Source: an uncultured Pseudomonadota bacterium (GTDB lineage Bacteria; Pseudomonadota; Gammaproteobacteria; Burkholderiales; Rhodocyclaceae). Taken from it: 62,123 bases of DNA. The stretch lies in assembly GCA_946479855.1 (NCBI GenBank), contig CAMLHL010000007.1, positions 1-62,123 on the forward strand, read 5' to 3'. The notes under the pieces are model-generated. The model searched no databases, was not told the DNA's origin, and saw only the letters and a program-made list of their open reading frames with translations. Every line of letters starts with the position of its first letter. The first letter of the stretch is position 1. Positions 18,460 through 28,175 of the stretch are shown in pieces. A program made the position numbers and the translations under genes.

Positions 18460-19263
18460 TCAATCAAGGGGGGCCAGGAAGTCGGCCACCAGCTTGAGGA
18501 TTGCGGCTTCTGTTTCCCGGTGCGGCACATGTCGGGTAGCCGGCAAGACCTCAAGCCTTGTACTGCCGCCGGAGAGCTGAGCGATCAGTTCGGGATGGCG
18601 CGACGAACCATACTCGTCCTCATTCCCGTGGATCGCAAGGGTCGGACATGTGACTTGTGGCAGCACGGATGCCAGCGACCAGGCTGCAAAATCCGGATTG
18701 AGCCAGGTGTTAATCCAGGCATCGAGCACCCACCCGGCCTTGGCATCGTGGTACTTCCTGAGGCGGGCAAACTGTCCCGGATCCTTGAACGTTGCCCTGG
18801 CCTCGGCAATACCCTGCAGTGTTTTCTGCTCGACAAAAGCTTGCGCTGATTCGGTGATCAGTGCGATGCACGCCTTGGCAAAGGTCGCGGCAACATGGAC
18901 CGCCATGCCGCCGCCCACGCTGTGGCCAAACAGGGCAAATCGATCAATGCCCAGTTGCTGGCGGATTGCGGCAAATCCGCTGACGGCTTCCCTGGCGACG
19001 AAATCCAGCGGCAGTTTCCCGGGGTATGGGTCTGATTGGCCAAAGCCAAGGCGGTCATAGGCGATGACCTGGCGGCCGGTGCTGGCGCAGAGTCCGGCCG
19101 GGAAGCCGCGCCACAGTTCGACGCTGCCCAGGGAATCGTGGAGGAGGACCATAGGCACCGTGGAGCGCGGCACAGCGGGTGACCAAGTGCGCGTAAACAG
19201 GCGGCCATCCTGGCTGTTCACCAGCCTGTCTTGCGAGTGGCTTGCTTGAGGGCGATGGTTCAT
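18460..19263 (-). CDS. Alpha/beta hydrolase
   Basis: A 267-residue alpha/beta-hydrolase fold protein. The nucleophile elbow is GHSVGGG near residue 110, the oxyanion strand is VLLHDSLGSVELW, and the acid and histidine are plausibly in GNEDEYG and TRHVPH. The usual HG at the oxyanion is HD here. The start MNHRPQ was chosen over one 22 codons upstream. No neighbour indicates the substrate; it could be an esterase or C-C hydrolase. It stands alone between thiC and the Spy-like gene. Confidence 0.85.
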   Translation of the reverse strand: MNHRPQASHSQDRLVNSQDGRLFTRTWSPAVPRSTVPMVLLHDSLGSVELWRGFPAGLCASTGRQVIAYDRLGFGQSDPYPGKLPLDFVAREAVSGFAAIRQQLGIDRFALFGHSVGGGMAVHVAATFAKACIALITESAQAFVEQKTLQGIAEARATFKDPGQFARLRKYHDAKAGWVLDAWINTWLNPDFAAWSLASVLPQVTCPTLAIHGNEDEYGSSRHPELIAQLSGGSTRLEVLPATRHVPHRETEAAILKLVADFLAPLD

Positions 19264-19414
19264 GCTGATGTGGCGTGGATGGTAGTGATTTAAGGCTGCT
19301 GCTGCGGGTCGGGTGGCCGGCGTGCTCAAAGCACGCCGTGGTGCGGGAGGGGCCGTGACGCAGGCGCCGCCGGCAAGCGTTCATTTTGCGGGATTGTGAC
19401 CCGTTGTTGCCGAA

Positions 19415-19429
19415 TTTACTTCCATTTAC
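19415..19429 (+). promoter_or_regulatory. CpxR-like tandem box upstream of the Spy/CpxP-like gene
   Basis: TTTAC-TTCCA-TTTAC is an exact reverse complement of the enterobacterial CpxR consensus GTAAA-N5-GTAAA. It lies 95 bases before the start of a Spy/CpxP homologue, the classical Cpx target. The match is direct; binding by a CpxR/OmpR-type regulator here is inferred. Confidence 0.6.
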
Positions 19430-19523
19430 AGCCGCCTAACCGCCATTAACAGCGTCTCGGCCGAGTATTCGTCTTGTCGCCTGGCCAGTGTTGGCCGGCT
19501 AATCTGACTGAAAGGACGAGGCA

Positions 19524-19976
19524 ATGAATACTACTTCTCACCGCAATATCAAGCGTTTTCTGGTAGCGGCCAGTGTCGCTCTGGCCATTCCGCTGAGTGC
19601 GCTGGCGCTGCCGGGGCCGCACGCCATGGGCGGCGACATGATGCCGCCGTATTTGCGCGGCCTGAATCTGAGCGAGGCGCAGCGCGACAAGGTGTTCGAG
19701 ATCATGCACGCGCAGGCGCCGGTGATGCGTGATCGGGCCAAAGCACTGCGCAAGCTTGAAGATGAGCTGCGGGGGCTGACGATGGCGCCGGATTACAGCG
19801 AGGCTCGCGCTCGCTCACTGGCCGAGGCGGCGGCGAAAGCGATGGCCGAAATGACAATGGCGCGGGTCAAGACCGATCGGCAGGTGTTCGAGGTCCTGAC
19901 CCCGGAACAGCGCAAGCCGCTGGCCGAGAAAAAACCGGGCGGAGATTCGCCGCGTGGCATGACGCCTGGCGGCTGA
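19524..19976 (+). CDS. Spy/CpxP-family periplasmic chaperone-like protein
   Basis: A 150-residue protein with signal peptide ending near [12 protein letters not shown]. LTxxQ-type motifs appear as [12 protein letters not shown] and [10 protein letters not shown], typical of the Spy/CpxP fold, which forms a cradle dimer and suppresses periplasmic protein aggregation. The middle is helical and Ala/Glu/Arg-rich. A good ribosome site (AAAGGACGAGG) precedes the start. The upstream CpxR-like box supports envelope-stress induction. No two-component genes adjoin it. Confidence 0.85.
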   Translation: MNTTSHRNIKRFLVAASVALAIPLSALALPGPHAMGGDMMPPYLRGLNLSEAQRDKVFEIMHAQAPVMRDRAKALRKLEDELRGLTMAPDYSEARARSLAEAAAKAMAEMTMARVKTDRQVFEVLTPEQRKPLAEKKPGGDSPRGMTPGG

Positions 19977-20044
19977 TCCGGCGCGGACTCTTGGCGGCGC
20001 GGGCGAGCGGGGGTGGCGAGGCGGCCCCCGCATTTTTGCCGATT

Positions 20045-20080
20045 GATGCGGTCGACCGTGAAAAACGGCAAAAACCAAAT
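20045..20080 (+). repeat. Intergenic motif copy B (CTACGGTCRACC family)
   Basis: The sequence reads ATGCGGTCGACC followed by GTGAAAAACGGCAAAAACC. It lies in the gap between the Spy-like gene and the YkgJ-type gene and aligns without gaps to copies A, C, D and E. Confidence 0.5.
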
Positions 20081-20095
20081 CTGCGACAATGGCGC

Positions 20096-20371
20096 ATGCC
20101 AGAAAATTCCTGTTCCGCCCATTCGCCGGTGATGAATTGCCGTCCCGGATGTGGCGCCTGCTGTATCGCACCTTCGATTTCCACGCTGAACAAGCCGGCG
20201 GGCGAACCTTGCCGTCATCTCGACAGCGAATTGCGCTGTCGCATTTTTGGTCGCCCGGAGCGGCCGGAGTGCTGTGCCGGCCTGCAACCTTCGCGGGAAA
20301 TGTGTGGTGAAACGCGGCAGCAGGCGCTGCGTTGGCTGGCCGATCTCGAAGTGCTGACCCAACCGGGATAG
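20096..20371 (+). CDS. YkgJ-family cysteine-cluster protein
   Basis: A 91-residue cytoplasmic protein with a metal-binding cysteine set: CRPGCGACC near the N-terminus, then [16 protein letters not shown] and PECC. The pattern matches the YkgJ/UPF0153 putative zinc- or iron-chelating family; function is not established. The start at 20096 was chosen because the longer in-frame version extends through the repeat motif. It ends 33 bases before uppP. Confidence 0.82.
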   Translation: MPENSCSAHSPVMNCRPGCGACCIAPSISTLNKPAGEPCRHLDSELRCRIFGRPERPECCAGLQPSREMCGETRQQALRWLADLEVLTQPG

Positions 20372-20404
20372 TAGAATGCGGCCTCCCAACATTGGCTGCA
20401 CTCC

Positions 20405-21229
20405 ATGGACTCGATTCTTCTTCTCAAAGCCCTGATCCTCGGCGTCGTCGAAGGGCTGACCGAATTCCTGCCGATCTCGTCGACCGGGCACCTGATCCTG
20501 GCTGGCGATTTGCTGGATTTTAACGACGATCGCGGCAAGTTGTTCGAGATTGTCATACAGTTCGGCGCCATTCTGGCGGTGGTCTGGGAATATCGCGAGC
20601 GCCTGCTGAAAGTGGCGCGCGGTGCCTTCAGCGAGCCGGCCGCGCAGAAATTCATCCTCAACCTGTTCGTCGCCTTCCTGCCGCTGGCTATTCTCGGGCT
20701 GTCTTTCGGCAAGGTGATCAAGGCCAATCTGTTCAATCCGATCACCGTGGCGACAACTTTCATCGTCGGCGCTTTCGTCATTCTCTGGGCGGAAAGGCGC
20801 GAACACAAAATCCGCATCCAGTCGGTCGAGGAAATGTCGGTGGCCGACGCTCTCAAGCTCGGCGTCGCGCAGGCCTTCGCGCTGATTCCCGGGACCTCGC
20901 GTTCGGGCGCGACGATCATCGGCGGCCTGTTGTTTGGCCTGTCGCGCAAGGCGGCCACCGAGTTTTCCTTCTTTCTCGCCATCCCGACGCTGGGCGTCGC
21001 CACCTTCTACCAGTTGTACAAGGAACGGGCACTGCTCAACGCCGACGATATCGGCATGTGGGCGGTCGGGTTCATCTCGGCGTTCATCTCGGCCTTTCTC
21101 TGCGTCCGCTGGTTGCTGCGCTTCGTCTCCAGCCACGATTTCGTACCCTTCGCCTGGTATCGCATCGCCTTCGGCCTGATCGTGCTGGCTACCGCGCAAT
21201 TCGGCTGGGTGCAATGGACCGCCCACTGA
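20405..21229 (+). CDS. uppP: Undecaprenyl-diphosphatase
   Basis: A 274-residue polytopic membrane phosphatase that recycles undecaprenyl pyrophosphate for peptidoglycan and O-antigen synthesis and confers bacitracin resistance. Both family signatures are intact: [17 protein letters not shown] near residue 17 and [13 protein letters not shown] near residue 163, holding the catalytic Glu/Ser/Arg residues. About eight hydrophobic helices are seen. A -10-like TAGAAT is at 20372-20377. The 3' end overlaps the following esterase start by 16 bases. Confidence 0.97.
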   Translation: MDSILLLKALILGVVEGLTEFLPISSTGHLILAGDLLDFNDDRGKLFEIVIQFGAILAVVWEYRERLLKVARGAFSEPAAQKFILNLFVAFLPLAILGLSFGKVIKANLFNPITVATTFIVGAFVILWAERREHKIRIQSVEEMSVADALKLGVAQAFALIPGTSRSGATIIGGLLFGLSRKAATEFSFFLAIPTLGVATFYQLYKERALLNADDIGMWAVGFISAFISAFLCVRWLLRFVSSHDFVPFAWYRIAFGLIVLATAQFGWVQWTAH

Positions 21230-21810
21230 TCGTCTATCTGCACGGCTTCTGCTCCTCGCCGGCCTCGTGGAAGTCGCGCCTGCTGGCCGACGAAATGGCC
21301 CGGCGCGGCTTGGCGGCACATTTTGTCTGCCCGCCGCTGTCGCCGGTGCCGGCGGAGGTGGTGGCCGGCGTCAGCCGTCTGATCGAAGCCGCCGAGGGGC
21401 CGGTGACGCTGGTAGGCTCGTCGCTGGGGGGGCATTACGCCAATTATCTGGCGGAAAAACATGGCTTGAACGCCGTACTGATCAATCCCGCTACGGTCGA
21501 CTGCCTTGATCTGACGAAATTTGTCGGCGATCACGCCAATTTCCATAGCGGCGAGTCCTTCACTTTTACTGCCGCACACGCGGCTCAACTCAGGGCGCAG
21601 GTCAGCCGGCCGACGCCGGAGCGCTACTGGCTGCTGCTCGAAACGGGTGACGAAGTGCTCGATTATCGGCAGGCCTTGGCCTTCTACGCCGGCTGCCGGC
21701 AAACCGTCCTGGCGGGCGGTGATCACAGCTTCACGAGGTTTCCCGACTTCATGCCGCAAATCATTGAATACGCCCTACAAAGCCATTCGGCGTTGCCGGG
21801 GCGGAAATGA
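21214..21810 (+). CDS. YqiA-like esterase (UPF0227)
   Basis: A 198-residue alpha/beta hydrolase. It begins [19 protein letters not shown]; the nucleophile elbow is GSSLGGHYA, the acid lies in TGDEVLDY and the histidine in GGDHSF, all matching the YqiA family. Overlap with uppP implies coupled translation. E. coli YqiA hydrolyses short acyl-CoA and p-nitrophenyl esters; the physiological substrate is unknown. Confidence 0.88.
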   Translation: MDRPLIVYLHGFCSSPASWKSRLLADEMARRGLAAHFVCPPLSPVPAEVVAGVSRLIEAAEGPVTLVGSSLGGHYANYLAEKHGLNAVLINPATVDCLDLTKFVGDHANFHSGESFTFTAAHAAQLRAQVSRPTPERYWLLLETGDEVLDYRQALAFYAGCRQTVLAGGDHSFTRFPDFMPQIIEYALQSHSALPGRK

Positions 21811-21901
21811 CCTTCAGGTTTTTGCCCGGGGCGTCGGTGCGGCCCCCGGGAAGGTATCGCGGCAGCGTTTGCCGAGGTCAAGGCAACTCAATTCGCTGGG
21901 C

Positions 21902-21907
21902 TATAAT
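21902..21907 (+). promoter_or_regulatory. Perfect -10 element seven bases before the ribonuclease start codon
   Basis: TATAAT ends six bases before ATG at 21914. The expected transcription start would be at or next to the start codon, giving a leaderless mRNA. No clear -35 is visible at 16-18 bp. Confidence 0.5.
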
Positions 21908-21913
21908 CCGCCG

Positions 21914-23824
21914 ATGAACGTATTGTTTGAAGAAGATGGCGGCTTCAAGGCCGGCAATATCATGGCCGACAACGACAGCTCGTTGCAGGTCGAAATGCCG
22001 ACGGGCAAGCGCAGCAAGATCAAGGCCGCAACGGTATTGTTGCGGTTTGAGAAGCCTTCCGCTTCGCTGCTGCTCGAACAGGCGACGCCGCTGGCCGAAG
22101 AAATCGAACCGGATTTCCTGTGGGAGTGCGTGAGCGATGGCGAATTTTCGTTTCTTGATTTTGCCCGTGATTACTACGGACACGACCCCGCCCCGGTCGA
22201 AGCGACGGCGGTCCTGCTTGCCCTGCACGCCGCGCCCGTCTATTTCCACCGCAAAGGCAAGGGCCGCTTCCGTAAGGCGCCTCCCGACATTCTCGCAGCT
22301 GCTCTGGCCAGTCTTGAAAAAAAGCGTCAGCAAGCGCTGGCGATGGAAGGCTGGATCAACGCGCTGAAGGAATTCCGGCTGCCGCCGGAAATCGGTGTGC
22401 TGAGCGATGCCCTGCTCTACGCCCCGGACCGCAACAAGCCGGAAACCAAGGCTTTCGAGGCGGCCTGCACTGAAACCGGGTTGTCCGCGGCGCAACTGCT
22501 GTTCCGGTGCGGCGCCATCAAGTCGCCCTATTTCCTGCATTACCGCCGTTTCCTGCACGAGCAGTTCCCGAAAGGCACCGGCTTCCCGGTGCTCGAGGCG
22601 CCGAAGCTGCCAAGCGACCTGCCGCGCGCCGACGTTCGCGCCTTCTCGATCGACGACGCCCACACCACCGAAATCGACGACGCGCTGTCGGTCGTCAAGC
22701 TGCCCGGCATCGGCTCGCGCATCGGCATCCACATCGCCGCCCCGGGGCTGGCCATCGAGCACGGCTCGCCGCTCGACGGCGTTGCCCGCGCCCGGCTGTC
22801 CACGGTCTACATGCCCGGCAACAAGATCACCATGCTGCCCGATGCCGTGGTCCAGAACTACACGCTGGCCGGCGGCGTCGATTGCCCGGCCGTGTCGCTC
22901 TACCTGACGGTCAGCGAATCGCTGGAAATCCTCAGCCACGAATCGCGGCTGGAGATGGTGCACATTGCCGCCAACCTGCGCCACCACGAAATCGAACCGT
23001 GGTTCAACGCCGAAACCATAGCCGGTCCGCTGCCCGATGAGCCGTTCAAGGACGAGCTGGTCCATCTCTGGCACTTCGCCAACGCCTGCGAGGGCCGGCG
23101 CGGCAAGCCGTCGGCGATGCAGGGCATCAACGACTACAACTTCGCCATCGTCGGCGATCTGGCCGATCCCGATGCCTGCCAGGTCGAGATCAGCGAGCGC
23201 AAGCGCGGCAGCCCGCTCGACAAGCTGGTTGCCGAACTGATGATCGTCGCCAACTCGACCTGGGGCGGCCTGCTCGCCGAAAAGAACATCGCCTGCCTGT
23301 ACCGTGCCCAGACGCAGGGCAAGGTGCGCATGACGACCTCGCCGTTGCCGCACGAAGGCCTTGGCGTGCCGCAATACGCCTGGATGACCTCGCCGCTGCG
23401 CCGCTACTGCGATATGGTCAATCAATGGCAGCTGATCGCCTGTCTGAAGGGCGAAAGTCCGGCTTTTGCCCAGAAATCCGCCGAACTGTTCGGTGCAATG
23501 CGCGATTTCGAGCTGACTTACGCTGCTTACGCCGATTTTCAGCGCCAGATGGAGCGTTACTGGTGCCTGCGCTGGCTGCAACAGCAGGGGATCAGCGAAA
23601 TCGACGCTACCGTCCGTCGCGAGCAGAGCGTCAAGCTCGACCATTTGCCCTTGTTGCTGCGTGTTCCCTCGTTGCCGGTCGATCTGGCCGCCGGCCAGCG
23701 GGTGCGGCTGGCCGTCGAGAGCATTGACCTGCTGGCGCCTGAAGTCGCCTGTCGTTTCCTGAACCTGCTCGGTGAAACCAATCAAGCCGAAGTTGGGGAG
23801 GAAGCCGCGGAGGACGCGCAGTGA
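21914..23824 (+). CDS. RNB-domain ribonuclease (RNase II/R family)
   Basis: A 636-residue 3'-5' exoribonuclease-type protein. The RNB catalytic motif DDAHTTEIDDALSV near residue 254 supplies the Mg-binding aspartates. The N-terminus MNVLFEEDGGFKAGNIMADN is typical of the betaproteobacterial branch, which is shorter than E. coli RNase R. TSPLRRYCDMVNQWQL is the conserved arginine helix. The start was fixed by homology and the adjacent -10 element. The stop overlaps the GTG of the next gene. Which RNAs it degrades is unknown. Confidence 0.92.
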   Translation: MNVLFEEDGGFKAGNIMADNDSSLQVEMPTGKRSKIKAATVLLRFEKPSASLLLEQATPLAEEIEPDFLWECVSDGEFSFLDFARDYYGHDPAPVEATAVLLALHAAPVYFHRKGKGRFRKAPPDILAAALASLEKKRQQALAMEGWINALKEFRLPPEIGVLSDALLYAPDRNKPETKAFEAACTETGLSAAQLLFRCGAIKSPYFLHYRRFLHEQFPKGTGFPVLEAPKLPSDLPRADVRAFSIDDAHTTEIDDALSVVKLPGIGSRIGIHIAAPGLAIEHGSPLDGVARARLSTVYMPGNKITMLPDAVVQNYTLAGGVDCPAVSLYLTVSESLEILSHESRLEMVHIAANLRHHEIEPWFNAETIAGPLPDEPFKDELVHLWHFANACEGRRGKPSAMQGINDYNFAIVGDLADPDACQVEISERKRGSPLDKLVAELMIVANSTWGGLLAEKNIACLYRAQTQGKVRMTTSPLPHEGLGVPQYAWMTSPLRRYCDMVNQWQLIACLKGESPAFAQKSAELFGAMRDFELTYAAYADFQRQMERYWCLRWLQQQGISEIDATVRREQSVKLDHLPLLLRVPSLPVDLAAGQRVRLAVESIDLLAPEVACRFLNLLGETNQAEVGEEAAEDAQ

Positions 23825-24711
23825 AAACCAAGGCTGGTCTGCGCGCTGTTCCGGCCGTCGTGTCGGGCCACCGGTTGTGGATAGCCATCGGCATTTCGTT
23901 GTTTCTTCATGGCCTGCTGCTGGCGCTGCATTTCCAGTTTCCGGACGCTTCCCGGGCTTTTCGCGAAAAAGCCATGGATATCATCCTGGTCAACGCCAAA
24001 TCGGCGCGCAAGCCGCATGACGCGCAGGCGCTGGCCCAGTCCAGCCTGGATGGCGGCGGTAATACCGACGACAACCGTCGGGCCAAGACCCCCTTGCCGC
24101 CGACGCAGCGCCAGAATGAAGGCGATGCCGTCCAGCAGGCACAGCGTCGCGTACGGGAGTTGGAAACCGCCCAGCAAAAACTGCTGACCCAGGCCAAGAG
24201 CCTGCGCCACGTTGCTACCGAGAAGACGCTCAGCGAGCAGCCGTCGCCGGTGCCCAGCGTCAGTGGACTCGACCTTGCCGACTCGGCCCGGGCGATGGCC
24301 CGTCTGGAAGGCGAAATCGCCAAGGCGACCGATGACTATAACAAACGGCCGCGCAAGAAATTTGTCGGGGCGCGCACTGAGGAGTATGCGCTGGCCGCCT
24401 ATCTTGATGCCTGGAAGCAGAAAATCGAGCGGGTCGGCACGCTGAACTACCCGGAGGAGGCACGTGGCAAACTGTACGGTGCCGTGGTCATCTTCGTCGA
24501 ATTGAGTGCCGAGGACGGCAGCCTGTACAACGCCGAAATCTCGAAATCATCCGGCCACAAGGTGCTCGATCAGGCTGCCTTGCGCATCCTGCGCATGTCC
24601 GGGCCGTTTGGCGCCATTCCACGACAGGCCCTGGGCGGGGCGACAGTGCTCTCCTTTGCCCGGACCTGGTATTTCACACAGGGCGACGCCCTGAATACGG
24701 CCAGCAAATGA
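23821..24711 (+). CDS. TonB-like energy transducer protein
   Basis: A 296-residue protein starting GTG inside the ribonuclease stop. One N-terminal membrane helix ([19 protein letters not shown], residues ~20-38), a long Gln/Arg-rich periplasmic coiled segment and a C-terminal TonB domain ([39 protein letters not shown]) are visible. It presumably transmits proton-motive force to an outer-membrane partner, or fills a TolA/TonB-like structural role. ExbB/ExbD are not adjacent. The stop overlaps aroE by ATGA. Confidence 0.87.
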   Translation: MKTKAGLRAVPAVVSGHRLWIAIGISLFLHGLLLALHFQFPDASRAFREKAMDIILVNAKSARKPHDAQALAQSSLDGGGNTDDNRRAKTPLPPTQRQNEGDAVQQAQRRVRELETAQQKLLTQAKSLRHVATEKTLSEQPSPVPSVSGLDLADSARAMARLEGEIAKATDDYNKRPRKKFVGARTEEYALAAYLDAWKQKIERVGTLNYPEEARGKLYGAVVIFVELSAEDGSLYNAEISKSSGHKVLDQAALRILRMSGPFGAIPRQALGGATVLSFARTWYFTQGDALNTASK

Positions 24712-25532
24712 GTGATCTTTACGCCGTTTTTGGCAACCCGATTGGCCATTCGAAATCGCCGGCCATCCATGCCGCCTTTGCTAGGCTGACCGGGCAGGAT
24801 ATGGTCTATGAGGCCCGTTTGGCTGCGGTCGACGGCTTTCCGCAGGCAATTTCCGAATTTGTCGCGGCAGGCGGCAAGGGCGCCAACGTCACCGTGCCGT
24901 TCAAGGAAGATGCCTTTCGGCTGGCGACGCGGCTATCCGGCCGGGCCGCACGGGCCGGTGCGGTCAATACACTGGCCTTCGATGGAACGGACATCCTGGG
25001 CGACAACACCGACGGAGCCGGGTTGGTCCGCGACATTACGCACAATCTCGGCTACTCGCTGGCCGGCCGGCGCATTTTGTTGCTGGGGGCCGGTGGGGCA
25101 TCGCGGGGGGTCATCGCTCCCTTGCTGGCCGGCCGGCCGGCCGCGCTGTTCATCGCCAATCGCGGCGCCGGCAAGGCGGTCGCTCTGGCCGGGGCGTTTG
25201 CCGATATTGCGCCGCTCAATGGCGGTGGTTTTGATGAAATTGCCGGCAAAAGCTTCGATCTGGTGATCAACGCGACGTCGGCCAGTCTTTCTGGCGCCCG
25301 TCTGCCCTTGCCGGACGGTGTGTTCGCGCCGGATAGCCTGGCTTACGACATGATGTACGGCAAGGGTGAAACGCCGTTTCTGCTCCAGGCTCGCGAACAG
25401 GGCGTGGTGCAATGCGCAGACGGCCTGGGCATGCTGGTCGAGCAGGCGGCTGAAGCCTTCGTCGTCTGGCGCGGCGTACGTCCGCCAACTGCCGGGGTGT
25501 TGGCCGATTTACGCGCCCAACTGGCCGAATGA
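24708..25532 (+). CDS. aroE: Shikimate dehydrogenase
   Basis: A 274-residue NADPH-dependent enzyme reducing 3-dehydroshikimate in aromatic amino acid synthesis. Substrate motif [12 protein letters not shown] is at the N-terminus, [11 protein letters not shown] holds the catalytic lysine, [11 protein letters not shown] follows, and the NADP loop is [11 protein letters not shown]. Length is typical. It is linked by four-base overlaps to the upstream tonB-like gene and the downstream mtgA. Confidence 0.97.
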   Translation: MSDLYAVFGNPIGHSKSPAIHAAFARLTGQDMVYEARLAAVDGFPQAISEFVAAGGKGANVTVPFKEDAFRLATRLSGRAARAGAVNTLAFDGTDILGDNTDGAGLVRDITHNLGYSLAGRRILLLGAGGASRGVIAPLLAGRPAALFIANRGAGKAVALAGAFADIAPLNGGGFDEIAGKSFDLVINATSASLSGARLPLPDGVFAPDSLAYDMMYGKGETPFLLQAREQGVVQCADGLGMLVEQAAEAFVVWRGVRPPTAGVLADLRAQLAE

Positions 25533-26224
25533 AGGTCGTCGGCCACGGCTTGAAATGGGTGGCGCTGGGCCTGATCGGGCTGTTCCTGGTCTGGCAGCTC
25601 TGGCTGCTTGGCTGGGTGCTGTTGTGGGGCTGGGTCAATCCCGGCGAAACCCGCTTCATGGCGATTCGGCTGGCCGAATTGCGGGAAAAAGTTCCGTCCG
25701 CCCAGCTCAAGCAGCAATGGGTACCCTATGAGCGTATCTCCATTCACCTGAAGCGGGCGATGATCGCAGCTGAAGATGCCAAATTCGTCGATCATGAAGG
25801 CTTCGACTGGGAAGGCATGCAGAAAGCGCTGGAAAAGAATCAGAAAAAGGGACGTTTCGTCGCCGGCGGATCGACGATCAGCCAGCAATTGGCGAAAAAC
25901 CTGTTCCTGACACCAAGCAAGTCGTATTTTCGTAAGGCCGAGGAAGCGATCATCACGCTGATGCTGGAGAATCTGTGGAGCAAACGGCGGATTTTCGAGG
26001 TCTATCTGAACGTGATCGAATGGGGCAATGGCGTTTTTGGCGCCGAAGCGGCCGCTCGCCACTATTACAACGCCAGTGCTGCCCAGCTGGGGCCGGAACA
26101 GGCGGCGCGACTGGCCGGAATGGTACCAAATCCGCGGTACTACGACCGCAATCGCAATGCCCCCGGTCTGGGGCGCAAGGCGGCCATCATTCTGGCCCGG
26201 ATGCCTGGCGCCGATGTGCCGTGA
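25529..26224 (+). CDS. mtgA: Monofunctional biosynthetic peptidoglycan transglycosylase
   Basis: A 231-residue class GT51 enzyme polymerising lipid II. An N-terminal membrane anchor (residues ~8-35) is followed by the motifs [18 protein letters not shown] with the catalytic Glu, [14 protein letters not shown], and [23 protein letters not shown]. No transpeptidase domain is present. The overlap with aroE shows it is the last gene of the tonB-like-aroE-mtgA set. Confidence 0.96.
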   Translation: MKVVGHGLKWVALGLIGLFLVWQLWLLGWVLLWGWVNPGETRFMAIRLAELREKVPSAQLKQQWVPYERISIHLKRAMIAAEDAKFVDHEGFDWEGMQKALEKNQKKGRFVAGGSTISQQLAKNLFLTPSKSYFRKAEEAIITLMLENLWSKRRIFEVYLNVIEWGNGVFGAEAAARHYYNASAAQLGPEQAARLAGMVPNPRYYDRNRNAPGLGRKAAIILARMPGADVP

Positions 26225-26317
26225 AATATTGCCGGAATACGGGTTTTCCGAAGTGATTTGACGGAGTCCGGGGCTCCGCCTGGTGCTAAAATGAGCCACC
26301 TTTTGCGGCACCGCACC

Positions 26318-27760
26318 ATGAGCGAAGAAGCCCAGCTGACCGATACCGAAGACCTGCAGGAGCGCCTCGCCGAGGTGCAGACGCTGCTCGCCCGGCACCA
26401 GCTGGTTGAGGAACTGGTGCACCGGCAGGAAGGTCCGCGCCACGATCTGGTCGAGGACATCGTTCACAAGCAACATCTGCAAGAGCTGCAACACAAGCTG
26501 GAGCCGATGCACCCGGCCGACATCGCCTACGTACTGGAGGCCTTGCCGCCGGAAGAGCGTCTGATCGTCTGGGATCTGGTTAGTCCCGAACTTGAAGGCG
26601 AAGTCCTGCTCGAGGTCTCGGATGCCGTCCGGGAAAGCCTGATCGATTCGATGGAGCGGACCGAGCTGGTCGCCGCCGCCGAAACGCTCGATGCCGACGA
26701 ACTGGCTGACTTGGCGCCTGATCTGCCGCAGGGTGTCATCGACGATGTTTTCCGCGGTCTGTCGGTCGAGGACCGCGAGCAGTTGCGTGCCGCGATGTCC
26801 TACCCGGAGGATTCGGTTGGCTCGATCATGGACTTCGACATGGTCACCGTCCGCGAGGATGTGTCGCTCGAGGTCGTGTTGCGTTACCTGCGCCGCTTCG
26901 ATGAGCTTCCCGACCATACCGACCAGCTTTTCGTCATCGACCGCAATGAACACCTGAAGGGTGTGCTGCCGCTCAATATCCTGCTGGTCAACGAGGTTGA
27001 TGTCGAAGTCGGCAAGCTGATGCAGATCGATTTCGTCGAGCTCGAACCCGACGATCTGGCCGACGAGGCGGCCAAGGCCTTCGAGCGTTATGACCTCGTT
27101 TCGGCGCCGGTGGTTGATCCGGATGGCAAACTGGTCGGCCGGGTAACGGTTAACGAGGTGGTCGACTACATCCGCGAAGAGGCCGAGCACGAGCAGCTGG
27201 CCCAGGCCGGTCTGCGCGAGGAAGAAGACATTTTCGCCTCGGTCTGGGATTCGGTGAAAAACCGCTGGGCCTGGCTGGCCGTCAATCTGGTCACCGCCTT
27301 CATCGCCTCGCGGGTGATCGGCGCCTTCGAAGGCTCGATCGAAAAACTGGTCGCGCTGGCCGCCTTGATGCCCATCGTTGCCGGCATCGGTGGCAATTCC
27401 GGCAACCAGACGATCACCATGATCGTCCGCGCCATCGCCATGGGGCAGGTCCAGCCCGACGCCATGCGTCGCCTGCTGCGCAAGGAGCTCGGCGTGTCGA
27501 CCATCAACGGCCTGATCTGGGGGGGGCTGATCGGCCTCGCCGCCTGGTGGCTGTATGGCAGCGTCAAACTCGGTATCGTGATGACCGCGGCGATGACGCT
27601 CAACCTGCTGCTGGCCGCCACCGCGGGTGTCGGCATTCCGCTAATGCGCCAGAAGTTCGGCGCCGACCCGGCGGTCGGCAGCTCGGTCATGATCACCGCG
27701 CTGACCGATTCCGGCGGCTTCTTCATCTTTCTCGGCCTGGCAACGCTCTTCCTGATGTAG
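26318..27760 (+). CDS. mgtE: Magnesium transporter MgtE
   Basis: A ~480-residue Mg2+ channel. The N-terminal MgtE helical domain (residues ~30-135), two CBS domains (~140-260, with MDFDMVTVREDVSLEVVLRYL) and a C-terminal five-helix pore with PIVAGIGGNSGNQT are all present. The start at 26318 (MSEEAQLTD) was preferred. An ATG at 26291 is alternative, but it overlaps TAAAAT (26287-26292), a likely -10 element. No M-box riboswitch is seen upstream. Confidence 0.94.
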   Translation: MSEEAQLTDTEDLQERLAEVQTLLARHQLVEELVHRQEGPRHDLVEDIVHKQHLQELQHKLEPMHPADIAYVLEALPPEERLIVWDLVSPELEGEVLLEVSDAVRESLIDSMERTELVAAAETLDADELADLAPDLPQGVIDDVFRGLSVEDREQLRAAMSYPEDSVGSIMDFDMVTVREDVSLEVVLRYLRRFDELPDHTDQLFVIDRNEHLKGVLPLNILLVNEVDVEVGKLMQIDFVELEPDDLADEAAKAFERYDLVSAPVVDPDGKLVGRVTVNEVVDYIREEAEHEQLAQAGLREEEDIFASVWDSVKNRWAWLAVNLVTAFIASRVIGAFEGSIEKLVALAALMPIVAGIGGNSGNQTITMIVRAIAMGQVQPDAMRRLLRKELGVSTINGLIWGGLIGLAAWWLYGSVKLGIVMTAAMTLNLLLAATAGVGIPLMRQKFGADPAVGSSVMITALTDSGGFFIFLGLATLFLM

Positions 27761-27778
27761 GGGCGGGTCCGGCCAGGC

Positions 27779-27835
27779 GTCGTCAGCGCTGACGACGATA
27801 TTGAATTTCGCCGTTTTTGGCGGTCGACCGTAGCA
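27779..27835. repeat. mgtE-sugE convergent gap: 18-bp palindrome plus intergenic motif copy C
   Basis: GTCGTCAGC-GCTGACGAC (27779-27796) is a perfect palindrome. It is followed by a minus-strand copy of the recurrent motif (27801-27835), reading CTACGGTCGACC then GCCAAAAACGGCGAAATTC on the minus strand. Both lie between the two convergent genes. They may act as bidirectional termination or a protein site. Confidence 0.5.
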
Positions 27836-27836
27836 C

Positions 27837-28175
27837 TCAGTGCGTGTCGGGCGTCACCAGCTTCAGGCCGACGATGCCGGCAACGATCAGGGCGATGCAG
27901 ATGAAGCGCAGCGCTTCGCGTGATTCGCCGAACAGGAATATCCCGAGGATTGCCGTGCCGACTGCGCCGATGCCGGTCCACACCGCGTAGGCGGTCCCCA
28001 GCGGCAGCGTTTTCAGCGACCAGCCGAGCAGGATCACGCTCGCCGCCATGCCGATCAGCGTCCACACGCTTGGCCACAGCCGGCTGAAACCGTCCGTGTA
28101 TTTCATGCCGACCGCCCAGCCGACCTCGCAGAGGCCGGCGATGAACAGAACGATCCAGGCGTAGCCGGCGCTCAC
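27837..28175 (-). CDS. sugE: SMR-family guanidinium exporter (SugE/Gdx type)
   Basis: A 112-residue four-helix small multidrug-resistance protein. The essential membrane glutamate is in [17 protein letters not shown]; the segment [12 protein letters not shown] is diagnostic of the SugE/Gdx subgroup, whose characterised members export guanidinium in exchange for protons. It starts with GTG, with no gap after the hemL stop, so it is cotranscribed with hemL. No guanidine riboswitch is visible. Confidence 0.9.
   Translation of the reverse strand: MSAGYAWIVLFIAGLCEVGWAVGMKYTDGFSRLWPSVWTLIGMAASVILLGWSLKTLPLGTAYAVWTGIGAVGTAILGIFLFGESREALRFICIALIVAGIVGLKLVTPDTH

Noticed and set aside
25343..27190. 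615-codon minus-strand open frame
   Set aside because: It is antisense to aroE, mtgA and mgtE, with no domain or start signal.
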